A stretch of DNA of 29,537 nt from Patescibacteria group bacterium (GTDB lineage: Bacteria > Patescibacteriota > Gracilibacteria > UBA1369 > PNNO01), in the NCBI GenBank assembly GCA_024275695.1, contig JAJRYP010000039.1, forward strand, positions 1 through 29,537. The letters run 5' to 3'. Under the pieces are notes generated by a model. It searched no databases, was not told where the DNA came from, and worked only from the letters and a program-made list of their open reading frames with translations. How positions within the stretch are numbered: position 1 is the stretch's first letter; each line of letters starts with the position of its first letter. This document shows, piece after piece, positions 10,102-18,097 of this stretch. The position numbers were made by a program, and so were the translations under genes.

Positions 10102-10130
10102 ATTATATCAAAAAATGACTTTTGTTTCAA
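10102..10130 (-). promoter_or_regulatory. Promoter of the prgI/traC-like operon
   Basis: On the minus strand: TTGAAA (10130-10125), a 17-nt spacer and TATAAT (10107-10102). The transcript would start near 10095, about 17 nt before ATG 10078. Confidence 0.7.
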
Positions 10131-10225
10131 TTTCTCTTTTCAATTACGTGTTTGTTTGATAATATTTTCAAGATTAATTTTTACAAATATTGTGAGTAAA
10201 ATATTTATACAGGATAGCCGCAATT

Positions 10226-12052
10226 ATGAATAAAAATTTAGTACAAAACATCAGGAATTTTTGCATTATTGCGCATATAGATCATGGAAAGTCAACTCTC
10301 GCCGATCGTTTTTTAGAGGTGACAAATACGGTAAATAAAAGGGATATGAAGCATGGGCAGCTTTTGGACACAATGGATCTTGAACAGGAAAGGGGAATTA
10401 CAATTAAGCTGCAACCGGTTCGAATGGAATGGTCATATAATAATGAAGACTACGTTCTTAATTTGATTGATACACCTGGGCATGTAGATTTTGCTTATGA
10501 AGTCTCCAGGAGTTTGGCCGCTTGTGAGGGAGCGATCCTTGTGATTGATGCTACTCAAGGTATTCAGGCTCAGACACTTGCCAATTGTTATATGGCAATT
10601 GATCATAATTTAGAGCTTATTCCGGTTATTAATAAAATAGATCTTCCTTCGGCCGATGTAGATAAAGTGACATCCGAAATAGAGACGGCGTTAGGTATTT
10701 CAAAGGATGAAATAATTGCCGTTTCCGCGAAAGAGGGAACAAACATTGAAGCTGTTTTGGAGGCTGTAATAAAGAAGGTTCCACCACCGGCAGCTTCTTC
10801 CGGAGATGATGAGTTCAAATCGCTGATTTTTGATTCCGTATATGATCCGTATAAAGGAGTGGTTGCATATCTGAGAGTCATGTCCGGAGAGGTGAAAAAA
10901 GGAGATAAGATTTATTTATTGCATACTCAAAAGCAAATTGAAGTTGTAGAATGTGGTTATTTTAAGCCGAAATATAAGCCTGCGCAAAGATTAACCGCCG
11001 GAGAAGTCGGATATATCGTTACAGGGCTAAAAACTGTTGCCGAGGCCAGAGTCGGTGACACTTTATGGAAACAAGGTGCGGAGAGAATGCAATTTACACA
11101 AGCTCAGCCTTTGGAAGGATATACCGAAGTTAAACCATATGTGTTTGCGGGGATTTTTTGTGTTGATGGCGACGATTATCCGTTGCTTCGAGATGCTCTT
11201 CAAAAGTTGCAATTAAACGATTCCGCTCTGTCTTTTGAACCGGAACAATCCGGCGCTCTGGGATTTGGTTTTAGATGTGGCTTTTTGGGGATGTTACATT
11301 TGGAAATAGTTCAGGAGAGACTTGAACGTGAATATGATCTTAATCTTATCATCACTTCGCCTTCGGTATCTTATAAAGTCGTACAAGGGAATGCCCAAGA
11401 AGTACTGGTATCAAATCCTTCCGAACTTCCGCCTCCCGCTTCAATTTTAGCTATTAAAGAGCCGTGGATGAAACTTGAAGTTCTTACGCCAAAAGATTAT
11501 ACCGGCGCTATTATGAAACTTGTTCAGGAAAGAAGAGGGATGCATAAAGATATGCAATATATAGATCAAAACAGAGTAATGATAACTTTTGAGATACCGC
11601 TTTCTTCAATTGTTATTGATTTCTATGATGCCCTTAAAAGTATCACTTCCGGTTATGCATCAATGAATTATGATTTTATTGGATATCGAGAGGATAAACT
11701 TGTGAAGTTGGATGTACTTGTGGGAGGAAATATTGTTGAGGCTCTTTCCGTGATTGTTCACCGGGAAGAAGCATATAGAATCGGCGTGAGCATTACAAAG
11801 AAACTTAAAGACTTAATACCGCGTTCTCAATTCGAAATTCCCGTTCAGGCCGCGATTGGATCAAAAATTATTGCTCGTGAAACTATTAGAGCACTTAGAA
11901 AAGATGTTACTGCAAAATTATACGGAGGAGATCGAACCCGTAAGGATAAGCTGCTTAAAAAACAAAAGGAAGGGAAAAAACGTATGAAAAAAGTTGGGAA
12001 TGTTGATATTCCGCAAGAGGCATTCCTTTCGATCCTGAAAAGAGATATGTGA
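10226..12052 (+). CDS. lepA: Elongation factor 4 (LepA), back-translocating GTPase
   Basis: This 608-aa protein is full-length for the family (about 600). GTPase motifs: G1 AHIDHGKST (16-24), G2 RGIT (56-59), G3 DTPGH (82-86), G4 NKID (136-139), G5 SAK (167-169). EF-G-like domains follow, then the LepA-specific C-terminal domain with a basic tail (TRKDKLLKKQKEGKKRMKKVG). LepA binds ribosomes and affects translocation and 30S biogenesis; this is family knowledge. It is divergent from prgI across 147 nt. A weak promoter (TTGTTT, 17 nt, TAATTT, 10152-10180) is possible. AGGA lies 11 nt before the ATG, a weak ribosome-binding site. It appears monocistronic. Confidence 0.98.
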   Translation: MNKNLVQNIRNFCIIAHIDHGKSTLADRFLEVTNTVNKRDMKHGQLLDTMDLEQERGITIKLQPVRMEWSYNNEDYVLNLIDTPGHVDFAYEVSRSLAACEGAILVIDATQGIQAQTLANCYMAIDHNLELIPVINKIDLPSADVDKVTSEIETALGISKDEIIAVSAKEGTNIEAVLEAVIKKVPPPAASSGDDEFKSLIFDSVYDPYKGVVAYLRVMSGEVKKGDKIYLLHTQKQIEVVECGYFKPKYKPAQRLTAGEVGYIVTGLKTVAEARVGDTLWKQGAERMQFTQAQPLEGYTEVKPYVFAGIFCVDGDDYPLLRDALQKLQLNDSALSFEPEQSGALGFGFRCGFLGMLHLEIVQERLEREYDLNLIITSPSVSYKVVQGNAQEVLVSNPSELPPPASILAIKEPWMKLEVLTPKDYTGAIMKLVQERRGMHKDMQYIDQNRVMITFEIPLSSIVIDFYDALKSITSGYASMNYDFIGYREDKLVKLDVLVGGNIVEALSVIVHREEAYRIGVSITKKLKDLIPRSQFEIPVQAAIGSKIIARETIRALRKDVTAKLYGGDRTRKDKLLKKQKEGKKRMKKVGNVDIPQEAFLSILKRDM

Positions 12053-12128
12053 TTTTTTGAATTCGTATACATATATTCCTCCGGGGACGGATGTGTCCAT
12101 AACGGTGGATTTGCCTTACTCGCGATTA

Positions 12129-12157
12129 TTGTTTAATCAGCGATAATATGCTAAAAT
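12129..12157 (+). promoter_or_regulatory. Promoter of the solute-binding protein/phosphatase pair
   Basis: TTGTTT (12129-12134), a 17-nt spacer and TAAAAT (12152-12157). Predicted start is near 12164, 16 nt before ATG 12180. Confidence 0.55.
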
Positions 12158-12179
12158 AAATGGAAATAAAGATAAAAAA

Positions 12180-13703
12180 ATGAAGATTTTCCTAAAAATA
12201 TTGTTTTATATTGCCTTAATTGCATTTCTTGGTTATCTGCTTGTGCAACTCTTTTTTATTGATGAATACAAGCAATTTAAAGAAAGTATTTTTCATTCGG
12301 CCGCTCCAAGTGAAGAAATGAGTGATAAAGAACTTGTTATTGCATATTCATCCGGAACCGAGCTCCTTGAACCAACTTATTTTGATTCAATTACAAGAAA
12401 CAGGCTTCTTAATGTTTATGAACCATTGGTTCAAACAGATCGTAATTTGCGAATAAAACCCGCTTTGGCGCTTTCTTGGGGAAGAGTGAGTGATACGAAG
12501 TGGGAGATCAAACTGCGTCCGAATGTCTTGTTTCATGATGGAACTGTTTTTGATGCCGACGATGTTATTGCAAGTTTTGATAGAGCAATGACAAATACTA
12601 AATCCGGATTAATCGATGTTCTATCAACCATTGCATCTATTAAGAAGATTGATGATTTGACGATCAATATTATAACCAAAAGACCTGATCCGCTACTTGT
12701 TAATAGAATTTCAACCGTTTTGATTTTCCCGTCGGGAAAAAAGGATTTTAGTACACCTGTCGGAACGGGCCCATATAAATTTGTTTCTTTGGACGACTTG
12801 GATGTTCGATTTTTACGATATGAAAATTATTGGGGCCCTAATCCCTATTATGCTTCTTTATTAATAAAAACAATTCCAAACAGGTTCGATAGAATTGACG
12901 CACTTAAGATCGGTGACGTACAGATTCTTGCTAACGTACCGCCTTCGTTTGCGCAGGAGCTTAAAGATAATCCTGCGATTGAAACGGTATCGCTACCCAG
13001 TCTTGAAGTAAATTTCCTTATTTTTAATATGGATTCCAATCTATTACAGGATAGTCGTATTAGAAAGGCAATTTCGTTTGCGTTTGACAAATATGCGTTT
13101 GTAGAATTTTCAAATGGCTTTGCAAGACCTTCAAATCAATTCGTCAGTAACGGAATATTTGGATTTAATCCGGATATTGAGTCTGATAAGCAGGATGTTA
13201 CTTTGGCAAAAACATTGGTTCGTCAATATAATCCGTTTAAAAGACCATCTATAGAGATTGATATGATCGCGGGAACGGAAGTGGTAGCTGAATACATTAG
13301 GGAACAATTAACCGAGATTGGATTTTCAATTAAAATAAATTTGCTTAAATGGGAAGATCTGCGTGACAAAATAATCAACAGAGAATCCGAAATGTATTAT
13401 CTTGGTTGGCGCTCCGAACTGGGTGATGCCAGCTCATTTTTTGAGAACGTTGTATACTCTAAAGGGCGCTTTAACGGGGGGAATTACTTGAGTAAAAAAG
13501 TAGATCAGCTAATTGAATTAAGTTCCGAAAATCTTGAACAAAAAAAGAGATCAACTCAGCTTCGTGAAATTATGAAAATCATTACGGAAGAAGATATTAT
13601 CGGTATTCCGCTTTTCGAAAGTGATGCAATTTACGGTGTTCGTATCGGCGTGCAGTTTAAGCCTCGCATGGATGGATATATTCTGGCTTCTGAAGTTTAT
13701 TAA
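12180..13703 (+). CDS. Membrane-anchored extracellular solute-binding protein, family 5 (OppA/DppA-like)
   Basis: This 507-aa protein has an N-terminal TM helix (about 4-26), with no lipobox and no obvious signal-peptidase site, so it probably stays anchored. Residues about 50-505 form an SBP_bac_5 fold: ELVIAYSSGTELLEPTYFDS at the start, the family signature LRPNVLFHDGTVFDADDVIASFDRA (about 112-136), GTGPYKF, and RKAISFAFDK. Members bind oligopeptides, nickel or other ligands and usually deliver them to DppBC/DppDF permeases. No permease or ATPase gene of that type is in the window. The next gene, a two-TM phosphatase, begins 8 nt later, so ligand sensing through that partner is a plausible role (inference). 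Confidence 0.92.
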   Translation: MKIFLKILFYIALIAFLGYLLVQLFFIDEYKQFKESIFHSAAPSEEMSDKELVIAYSSGTELLEPTYFDSITRNRLLNVYEPLVQTDRNLRIKPALALSWGRVSDTKWEIKLRPNVLFHDGTVFDADDVIASFDRAMTNTKSGLIDVLSTIASIKKIDDLTINIITKRPDPLLVNRISTVLIFPSGKKDFSTPVGTGPYKFVSLDDLDVRFLRYENYWGPNPYYASLLIKTIPNRFDRIDALKIGDVQILANVPPSFAQELKDNPAIETVSLPSLEVNFLIFNMDSNLLQDSRIRKAISFAFDKYAFVEFSNGFARPSNQFVSNGIFGFNPDIESDKQDVTLAKTLVRQYNPFKRPSIEIDMIAGTEVVAEYIREQLTEIGFSIKINLLKWEDLRDKIINRESEMYYLGWRSELGDASSFFENVVYSKGRFNGGNYLSKKVDQLIELSSENLEQKKRSTQLREIMKIITEEDIIGIPLFESDAIYGVRIGVQFKPRMDGYILASEVY

Positions 13704-13711
13704 CAATTTTT

Positions 13712-15286
13712 ATGTACTCAATTAAAACAAAACTGGTTGCGGTAATTACAATTTTGATTGTTGGCTTGTTCAGTGCCGCGGCTTTTCTTTTGATCAAAGA
13801 GAAACAAAAAGAATTAACCCGTGACATTTTCTTTAAAGCAAGGTCGTTTAGCGAATTGACGTCTCCTTTAATTGTTGAAGATTACAAGCTTTATTTGGCT
13901 CAAAACGGCTTTGTGTATTTTAATCGTGAAATGGCTGATATTTTTCAAAAGACGCAGGATATTGATGCAATTCAAATATTTGAATACTCCGGAAAGATAC
14001 TTTACGACTCTGTGCTTGAAGCTGAAAAGCAATATCGCGGACCTGAAAGATTAATTGGCGATCAGGGTTTACTTGAGCAGACCCGGGCGCATAATCCTTC
14101 TATCCGCACGCGAGAGGGGAGAACCATTTATTTAAAGGAAGACGAAGATGGGAATTATGACTACGTTGACGCGCATGAGGAGCCCGTAGAGTCGCTTGGA
14201 GCATTGGAAAGGCTTGATTATCTGGTTTATCCGATTAACGATGAATTTGCGGTTCTTTATCATGTTAATTATCAGCGACTTGATGATTTGATTCGCGCAG
14301 ATGCGCTTAGAATTGTATTTCTTGCCCTAACGGGTATGATTCTAGGTCTTTTGTCGATAATTGTCTTTGCTAACAGAATTACAAAGCCTTTGAAGAAATT
14401 GACCGAAAGTTCGGGAATTATTGCGAAAGGGAATTTTCAGCATCGTGTTGATATTAAAACCCATGATGAACTTGAACTCCTGGGTAATGCGTTTAACAAG
14501 ATGGCTGAAGATCTTGATAAGAGTACTAAAGCACTTGTTTATAAAGAACGTGTTGCGAAAGAGCTTGAGCTTGCACAGAAGATCCAGGCGGATTTGTTAC
14601 CAAAAAACATTCCAAAGCTTGGAGGACTTGATATTTCGGCCGGGCTTGTACCGGCGGAAGAAATTGGTGGTGATGTCTATGACTTTTTAAAAAGAGATGA
14701 TCAAAATACTATGTTTTATTTAGGTGATGTAACAGGTCACGGTGTTCCTTCGGGAATTCTTGGCTCCATTGCGAATGCAATGTTCTTTAGTGAGTCGGAC
14801 AATCCAAGTTTGAAAGATATTATGATTGAAGTTAATAGGGTAATTAAAGCAAAGTCGCTTGCAAACATGTTTCTCACACTTTGTTTGTTGAATTGGAATA
14901 GTGAGCAAAAGAAACTTACTTTTGTGAATGCGGGACACGAGCCGATCCTTCATTATTCGAAAGCGAATAACAGCGTTTCCCTAATTAAAGGCGGCGGGAT
15001 TGCTCTTGGAATGTTTCCGGATATTTCAAAGATGATAAATGAACGAGAAATTCAGATACAACTTGGTGATTATATAGTTTTATATAGCGACGGAATTCCG
15101 GAAGCCTGGAGAAATGAGAAAGAAAATTACGGGATGGATCGATTCCGGGCATCTGTTCAGCAGTTCGGGAACCTGGAAAACGCAACTGCGATCCGTAACG
15201 CTATTTTGCAGAATGTAAAAGACTTCATAGGCGACTACAAACAAATGGATGACATCACGATTATGGTTGTGAAGCGTACCGAGTAA
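13712..15286 (+). CDS. Transmembrane HAMP-PP2C (SpoIIE/RsbU-like) serine phosphatase
   Basis: This 524-aa protein has TM1 at about 8-27, an extracytoplasmic sensor region at about 28-197, TM2 at about 198-220, a HAMP domain at about 217-270 and a linker helix (KERVAKELELAQKIQADLLP, 278-297). A PP2C-type SpoIIE domain occupies about 300-522. Metal-binding acidic motifs are intact: GGDVYD (319-324), GDVTGHG (338-344), SDG (459-461) and DDIT (513-516). Such enzymes dephosphorylate anti-sigma-factor antagonists in partner-switching pathways. No RsbV/RsbW-like gene is visible here. It is co-transcribed with the solute-binding protein (8-nt gap). Its stop codon directly abuts the glyA stop on the other strand. 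Confidence 0.94.
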   Translation: MYSIKTKLVAVITILIVGLFSAAAFLLIKEKQKELTRDIFFKARSFSELTSPLIVEDYKLYLAQNGFVYFNREMADIFQKTQDIDAIQIFEYSGKILYDSVLEAEKQYRGPERLIGDQGLLEQTRAHNPSIRTREGRTIYLKEDEDGNYDYVDAHEEPVESLGALERLDYLVYPINDEFAVLYHVNYQRLDDLIRADALRIVFLALTGMILGLLSIIVFANRITKPLKKLTESSGIIAKGNFQHRVDIKTHDELELLGNAFNKMAEDLDKSTKALVYKERVAKELELAQKIQADLLPKNIPKLGGLDISAGLVPAEEIGGDVYDFLKRDDQNTMFYLGDVTGHGVPSGILGSIANAMFFSESDNPSLKDIMIEVNRVIKAKSLANMFLTLCLLNWNSEQKKLTFVNAGHEPILHYSKANNSVSLIKGGGIALGMFPDISKMINEREIQIQLGDYIVLYSDGIPEAWRNEKENYGMDRFRASVQQFGNLENATAIRNAILQNVKDFIGDYKQMDDITIMVVKRTE

Positions 15287-16531
15287 CTAAATTTTTATTC
15301 CCGGAACCGGAAATCCTTTACACAGCTCTTTGACTTCATTTTTTACTTTGGCCAAATGTTCATCGTTAGTGTGATTTTCGAGTGTTTCCGCGATCCATCC
15401 GGCTATTTTATGCATTTCCTCTTCTTTCATCCCGCGAGTTGTAAGAGCCGGCGTTCCAAGTCGTATACCGCTTGGATCGAAAGGTGAGCGCCGATCAAAC
15501 GGCACAGTGTTTTTGTTTAGAGTTATTCCGGCTTTATCAAGCGCCTCTTGAGCAACTTTACCCGGTATATTTTTATTAGTGAGATCAATGAGCATTAAAT
15601 GATTATCCGTTCCGCCCGAAACCAGTTCAAATCCCGCTTCTTTTAATTTTTCGGCCAATGCTTTCGCGTTTTTAACAATTTGTGCGGCGTAATTTTTGAA
15701 TTCAGGCTTTAAGGCCTCTCCAAAGGCAACGGCTTTTGCCGCTGTTGTATTGTCATGAGGTCCGCCTTGTAAGCCCGGGAAAACAGCTCGATCAATGTCT
15801 TTCGCGAATTTTTCTTTACACATAATCATTGCGCCTCTGGGCCCCCTTAAAGTTTTATGAGTGGTTGTCGTAATTACATCAAAATATGGAACCGGACTTT
15901 CATGAGCATCTCCGGCAATTAAACCTGCTATGTGAGCAATATCCGCCATTGTAATTGCACCGACTTCATCGGCGATTTCTTTAAATCCTTTCCAGTCGAT
16001 TGGACGAGAATACGCGGTGTATCCCGCAATAATCAATTTTGGCTTATGCTTCAACGCAAGTTCTCTTACATGATCCATATTTATTCGCCCTGTTTCTTTT
16101 TCAACTTCATATCCGATACATTCAAATGATTTGCCGGAAAAACTAATCGGCAGTCCGTGAGTAATGTGTCCTCCGTGATCAAGTTTTAGTCCCATAATTG
16201 TATCTCCATATTCCAGGAGTCCAAAATAAACCGCTGTATTTGCCGGGCTTCCGGAATATGGTTGTACATTTACATGTTCTACTCCAAAAATTTTCTTTGC
16301 ACGATCAATTGCAAGTCGTTCAACCATATCAACATATTCCTGACCGCCGTAATATCTTTTCCCGGGATATCCTTCCGAATACTTGTTTGTAAAAACGGAA
16401 CCCGTGGTTTCCAAAACAGCCTCCGATGCATAATTTTCCGAAGGAATCAGCTCAAGGCCGTAAGCCTGGCGTTCCATTTCTTTATTTAATATATTGTTAA
16501 CCTCTTTGTCGGTCTTTGAAAGTGCGTTCAT
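15287..16531 (-). CDS. glyA: Serine hydroxymethyltransferase
   Basis: This 414-aa protein is full length (E. coli 417). It has the N-terminal motif LELIPSENYAS (27-37), SGSPAN (93-98), the PLP-contacting Asp in ADIAHIAGL (D197), and the Schiff-base lysine in TTTTHKTLRGPRG (K226). It interconverts serine plus tetrahydrofolate with glycine plus 5,10-methylene-THF in the cytoplasm. It is the second gene of an operon with 5-formyl-THF cyclo-ligase (16-nt gap), so both handle one-carbon folates, which purine synthesis also needs. No Shine-Dalgarno is visible; the spacer is a simple TAATTATTA-like repeat. Confidence 0.98.
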   Translation of the reverse strand: MNALSKTDKEVNNILNKEMERQAYGLELIPSENYASEAVLETTGSVFTNKYSEGYPGKRYYGGQEYVDMVERLAIDRAKKIFGVEHVNVQPYSGSPANTAVYFGLLEYGDTIMGLKLDHGGHITHGLPISFSGKSFECIGYEVEKETGRINMDHVRELALKHKPKLIIAGYTAYSRPIDWKGFKEIADEVGAITMADIAHIAGLIAGDAHESPVPYFDVITTTTHKTLRGPRGAMIMCKEKFAKDIDRAVFPGLQGGPHDNTTAAKAVAFGEALKPEFKNYAAQIVKNAKALAEKLKEAGFELVSGGTDNHLMLIDLTNKNIPGKVAQEALDKAGITLNKNTVPFDRRSPFDPSGIRLGTPALTTRGMKEEEMHKIAGWIAETLENHTNDEHLAKVKNEVKELCKGFPVPGIKI

Positions 16532-16547
16532 TGTTAATGGTTAATTA

Positions 16548-17123
16548 TTAATTATTAACTATTAATAACGTTTGATCTTCCGTTATTAATAAATCCACCG
16601 GTTGATCGTGCTTTTCGGCAGGAACATTGTCAACAATTTGGAAGCTATATGCAAGGCCAATTTTTTTACATTTTAAATTTGGGATTAAATTGTCGTAATA
16701 TGCTTTGCCATAACCTATTCTATGGCCTTTTAAATCAAATGCGATGCCCGGAATCACGGCAAGATCAATATATTTTGGATCTATCTTTTTTGTGTGAGAA
16801 ACAGGTTCCAAAATATTATAATTTCCCTTTTTAAGTTCATTGAATGTACTTATTTTATGAAGAATAAGGGTATTGTTAATCTTGTTTGTTTTTGGAACAA
16901 TAATATTCTTTTCATCGAGATGAGTTCTTATGATTATGTGTGTATCAACTTCATAAGAATGTGATACATACATTAAAATATTTTTTGCATTTTTCCATTC
17001 CGGTAGCTGAAGAAGCGCTTCAAAAATTTTCCTGTCAAATTTTTGTTTACTAAAAGGATCGAGTCTTTTTCTCTTATCATTAATGATTTTGCGAATTATT
17101 TCTTTTTGTGAAGTTTTATTCAT
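16548..17123 (-). CDS. 5-formyltetrahydrofolate cyclo-ligase
   Basis: This 191-aa protein starts at MNKTSQKEIIRK. The C-terminal signature VIPGIAFDLKGHRIGYGKAYYDNLI matches the MTHFS/YgfA family (usual form 'PG.AFD..G.R.G.G.GYYD'). The N-terminal basic helix and a YVSHSYEVDTHIII-like segment also fit. The enzyme converts 5-formyl-THF to 5,10-methenyl-THF with ATP. A longer frame begins at ATG 17147, but a TATACT -10 box at 17130-17135 lies inside that extension and places transcription start at about 17123, exactly at the chosen ATG, which suggests a leaderless mRNA. It is first in the operon with glyA. Confidence 0.92.
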   Translation of the reverse strand: MNKTSQKEIIRKIINDKRKRLDPFSKQKFDRKIFEALLQLPEWKNAKNILMYVSHSYEVDTHIIIRTHLDEKNIIVPKTNKINNTLILHKISTFNELKKGNYNILEPVSHTKKIDPKYIDLAVIPGIAFDLKGHRIGYGKAYYDNLIPNLKCKKIGLAYSFQIVDNVPAEKHDQPVDLLITEDQTLLIVNN

Positions 17124-17129
17124 ATTTTT

Positions 17130-17158
17130 AGTATAGCATTTAAACATTGCATTAATAA
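17130..17158 (-). promoter_or_regulatory. Promoter of the 5-FCL/glyA operon (leaderless)
   Basis: On the minus strand: TATACT -10 (17135-17130), a 17-nt spacer and a weak TTATTA -35 (17158-17153). The predicted start coincides with ATG 17123. It overlaps the divergent promoter of the 17207 gene. Confidence 0.5.
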
Positions 17159-17175
17159 CTTTTTCTCACTAGAAT
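17147..17175 (+). promoter_or_regulatory. Promoter of the HtrA-like gene
   Basis: TTGCAT (17147-17152), a 17-nt spacer and TAGAAT (17170-17175). Predicted start is near 17182, about 25 nt before ATG 17207. It overlaps the -35 region of the opposite promoter, so the two may interfere. Confidence 0.5.
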
Positions 17176-17206
17176 TCTTAAAGCACCTTGGAATTCATTA
17201 AATAAT

Positions 17207-18094
17207 ATGAAAATGAATAATAAAAAAACATCACGAGCAAAGCTTATTGGCATATGTATTGTGGTAAGTATCCTTTTTGGCTTAATAGGAGGCGTGATTA
17301 CCAATGAATATATTATTGCGTATCTTTTTAGTAATTTTATTCAGGAACAAGAAGAAAATTCGCCAATAGTTAAAAAGGTTATTGAAAAGCATACGTTTGT
17401 TGAGGAATCTCTTATCACCGATGCCGTTAAGAAAGTTACGCCTTCATTGGTTACTCTTTATGCGGAACCTGTCGATGTTTTGGACGGTGATCTTTTTATT
17501 TCTAAAACAAGTGATCAGTTCTATCTGCAAAAGAACGTGATTTCTAATTATCCTTTAGGAACTGTTGTTGGAGGAACCGGTTTTATTCTTAGTAATGATG
17601 GATTGATTGCGACTTGCGGAAGTCTTGTGGAGTCGCAAAAAAAATGGCAAGTGTTTACCGATAATGGAGAAGAGTACAGTGCGAATGTTGTTTATAATGA
17701 TCCTTTTGACGATCTTGCGTTTTTGGCGATTAACAAAGAATCAACATATTTTCAAACACTTCCTTTTTCCGAAAATATGCTTGCACTTGGCCAGAAAGTT
17801 CTTTCTTTCGGAAAAGATGCTAACGCAAAAACACATGTTAAATCAGGGATAATTTCAAATTCTTTAAGTATTGAAGGAACCGAAAGGATATCCAGGAGAT
17901 TATTCCCAAACGAGTTCATGCATGTTGATTTTGAAATAGATTCCTCGTTTCGTTGCGGCCCCGTTGTGAATCTGGGTGGAGAACTTATAGGAATGGCTTT
18001 GGATTTTGATTCGACGGAAGAGGGGACATCGTATGTTATTCCCGTAACAACGTTGAATAAAGCTTTTGTTAGCTATCAAAAGACGATTGAATAA
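17207..18094 (+). CDS. HtrA/trypsin-like membrane-anchored protein with degenerate active site
   Basis: This 295-aa protein has an N-terminal TM helix (about 12-40) and a trypsin-like S1C fold at about 70-285, with no PDZ domain. The fold is shown by GTGFILSNDGLIAT (about 123-136), NDPFDDLAFLAI (164-175), VKSGIIS and GPVVNLGGELIGM (251-263). Aligned to the HtrA consensus, the catalytic His of 'TNNHVV' is Ser139 (TCGSLV). The Asp (D169) is kept. The catalytic Ser of 'GNSGGPLVN' is Arg249, with Cys250 at the next Gly (SFRCGPVVN). It is therefore probably an inactive pseudo-protease exposed outside the membrane, perhaps a binding or scaffold protein. ATG 17207 and ATG 17213 are both possible starts. 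It converges with the SecD/parvulin lipoprotein (3-nt gap). Confidence 0.85.
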   Translation: MKMNNKKTSRAKLIGICIVVSILFGLIGGVITNEYIIAYLFSNFIQEQEENSPIVKKVIEKHTFVEESLITDAVKKVTPSLVTLYAEPVDVLDGDLFISKTSDQFYLQKNVISNYPLGTVVGGTGFILSNDGLIATCGSLVESQKKWQVFTDNGEEYSANVVYNDPFDDLAFLAINKESTYFQTLPFSENMLALGQKVLSFGKDANAKTHVKSGIISNSLSIEGTERISRRLFPNEFMHVDFEIDSSFRCGPVVNLGGELIGMALDFDSTEEGTSYVIPVTTLNKAFVSYQKTIE

Positions 18095-18097
18095 TCC

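Noticed and set aside
16532..16565. TAATTATTA-like repeat before glyA
   Set aside because: Low-complexity AT spacer of a few units, no sign of a regulatory or mobile repeat.
17124..17147. Upstream ATG for 5-formyl-THF cyclo-ligase
   Set aside because: The extension covers a good -10 box; the family N-terminus fits ATG 17123.
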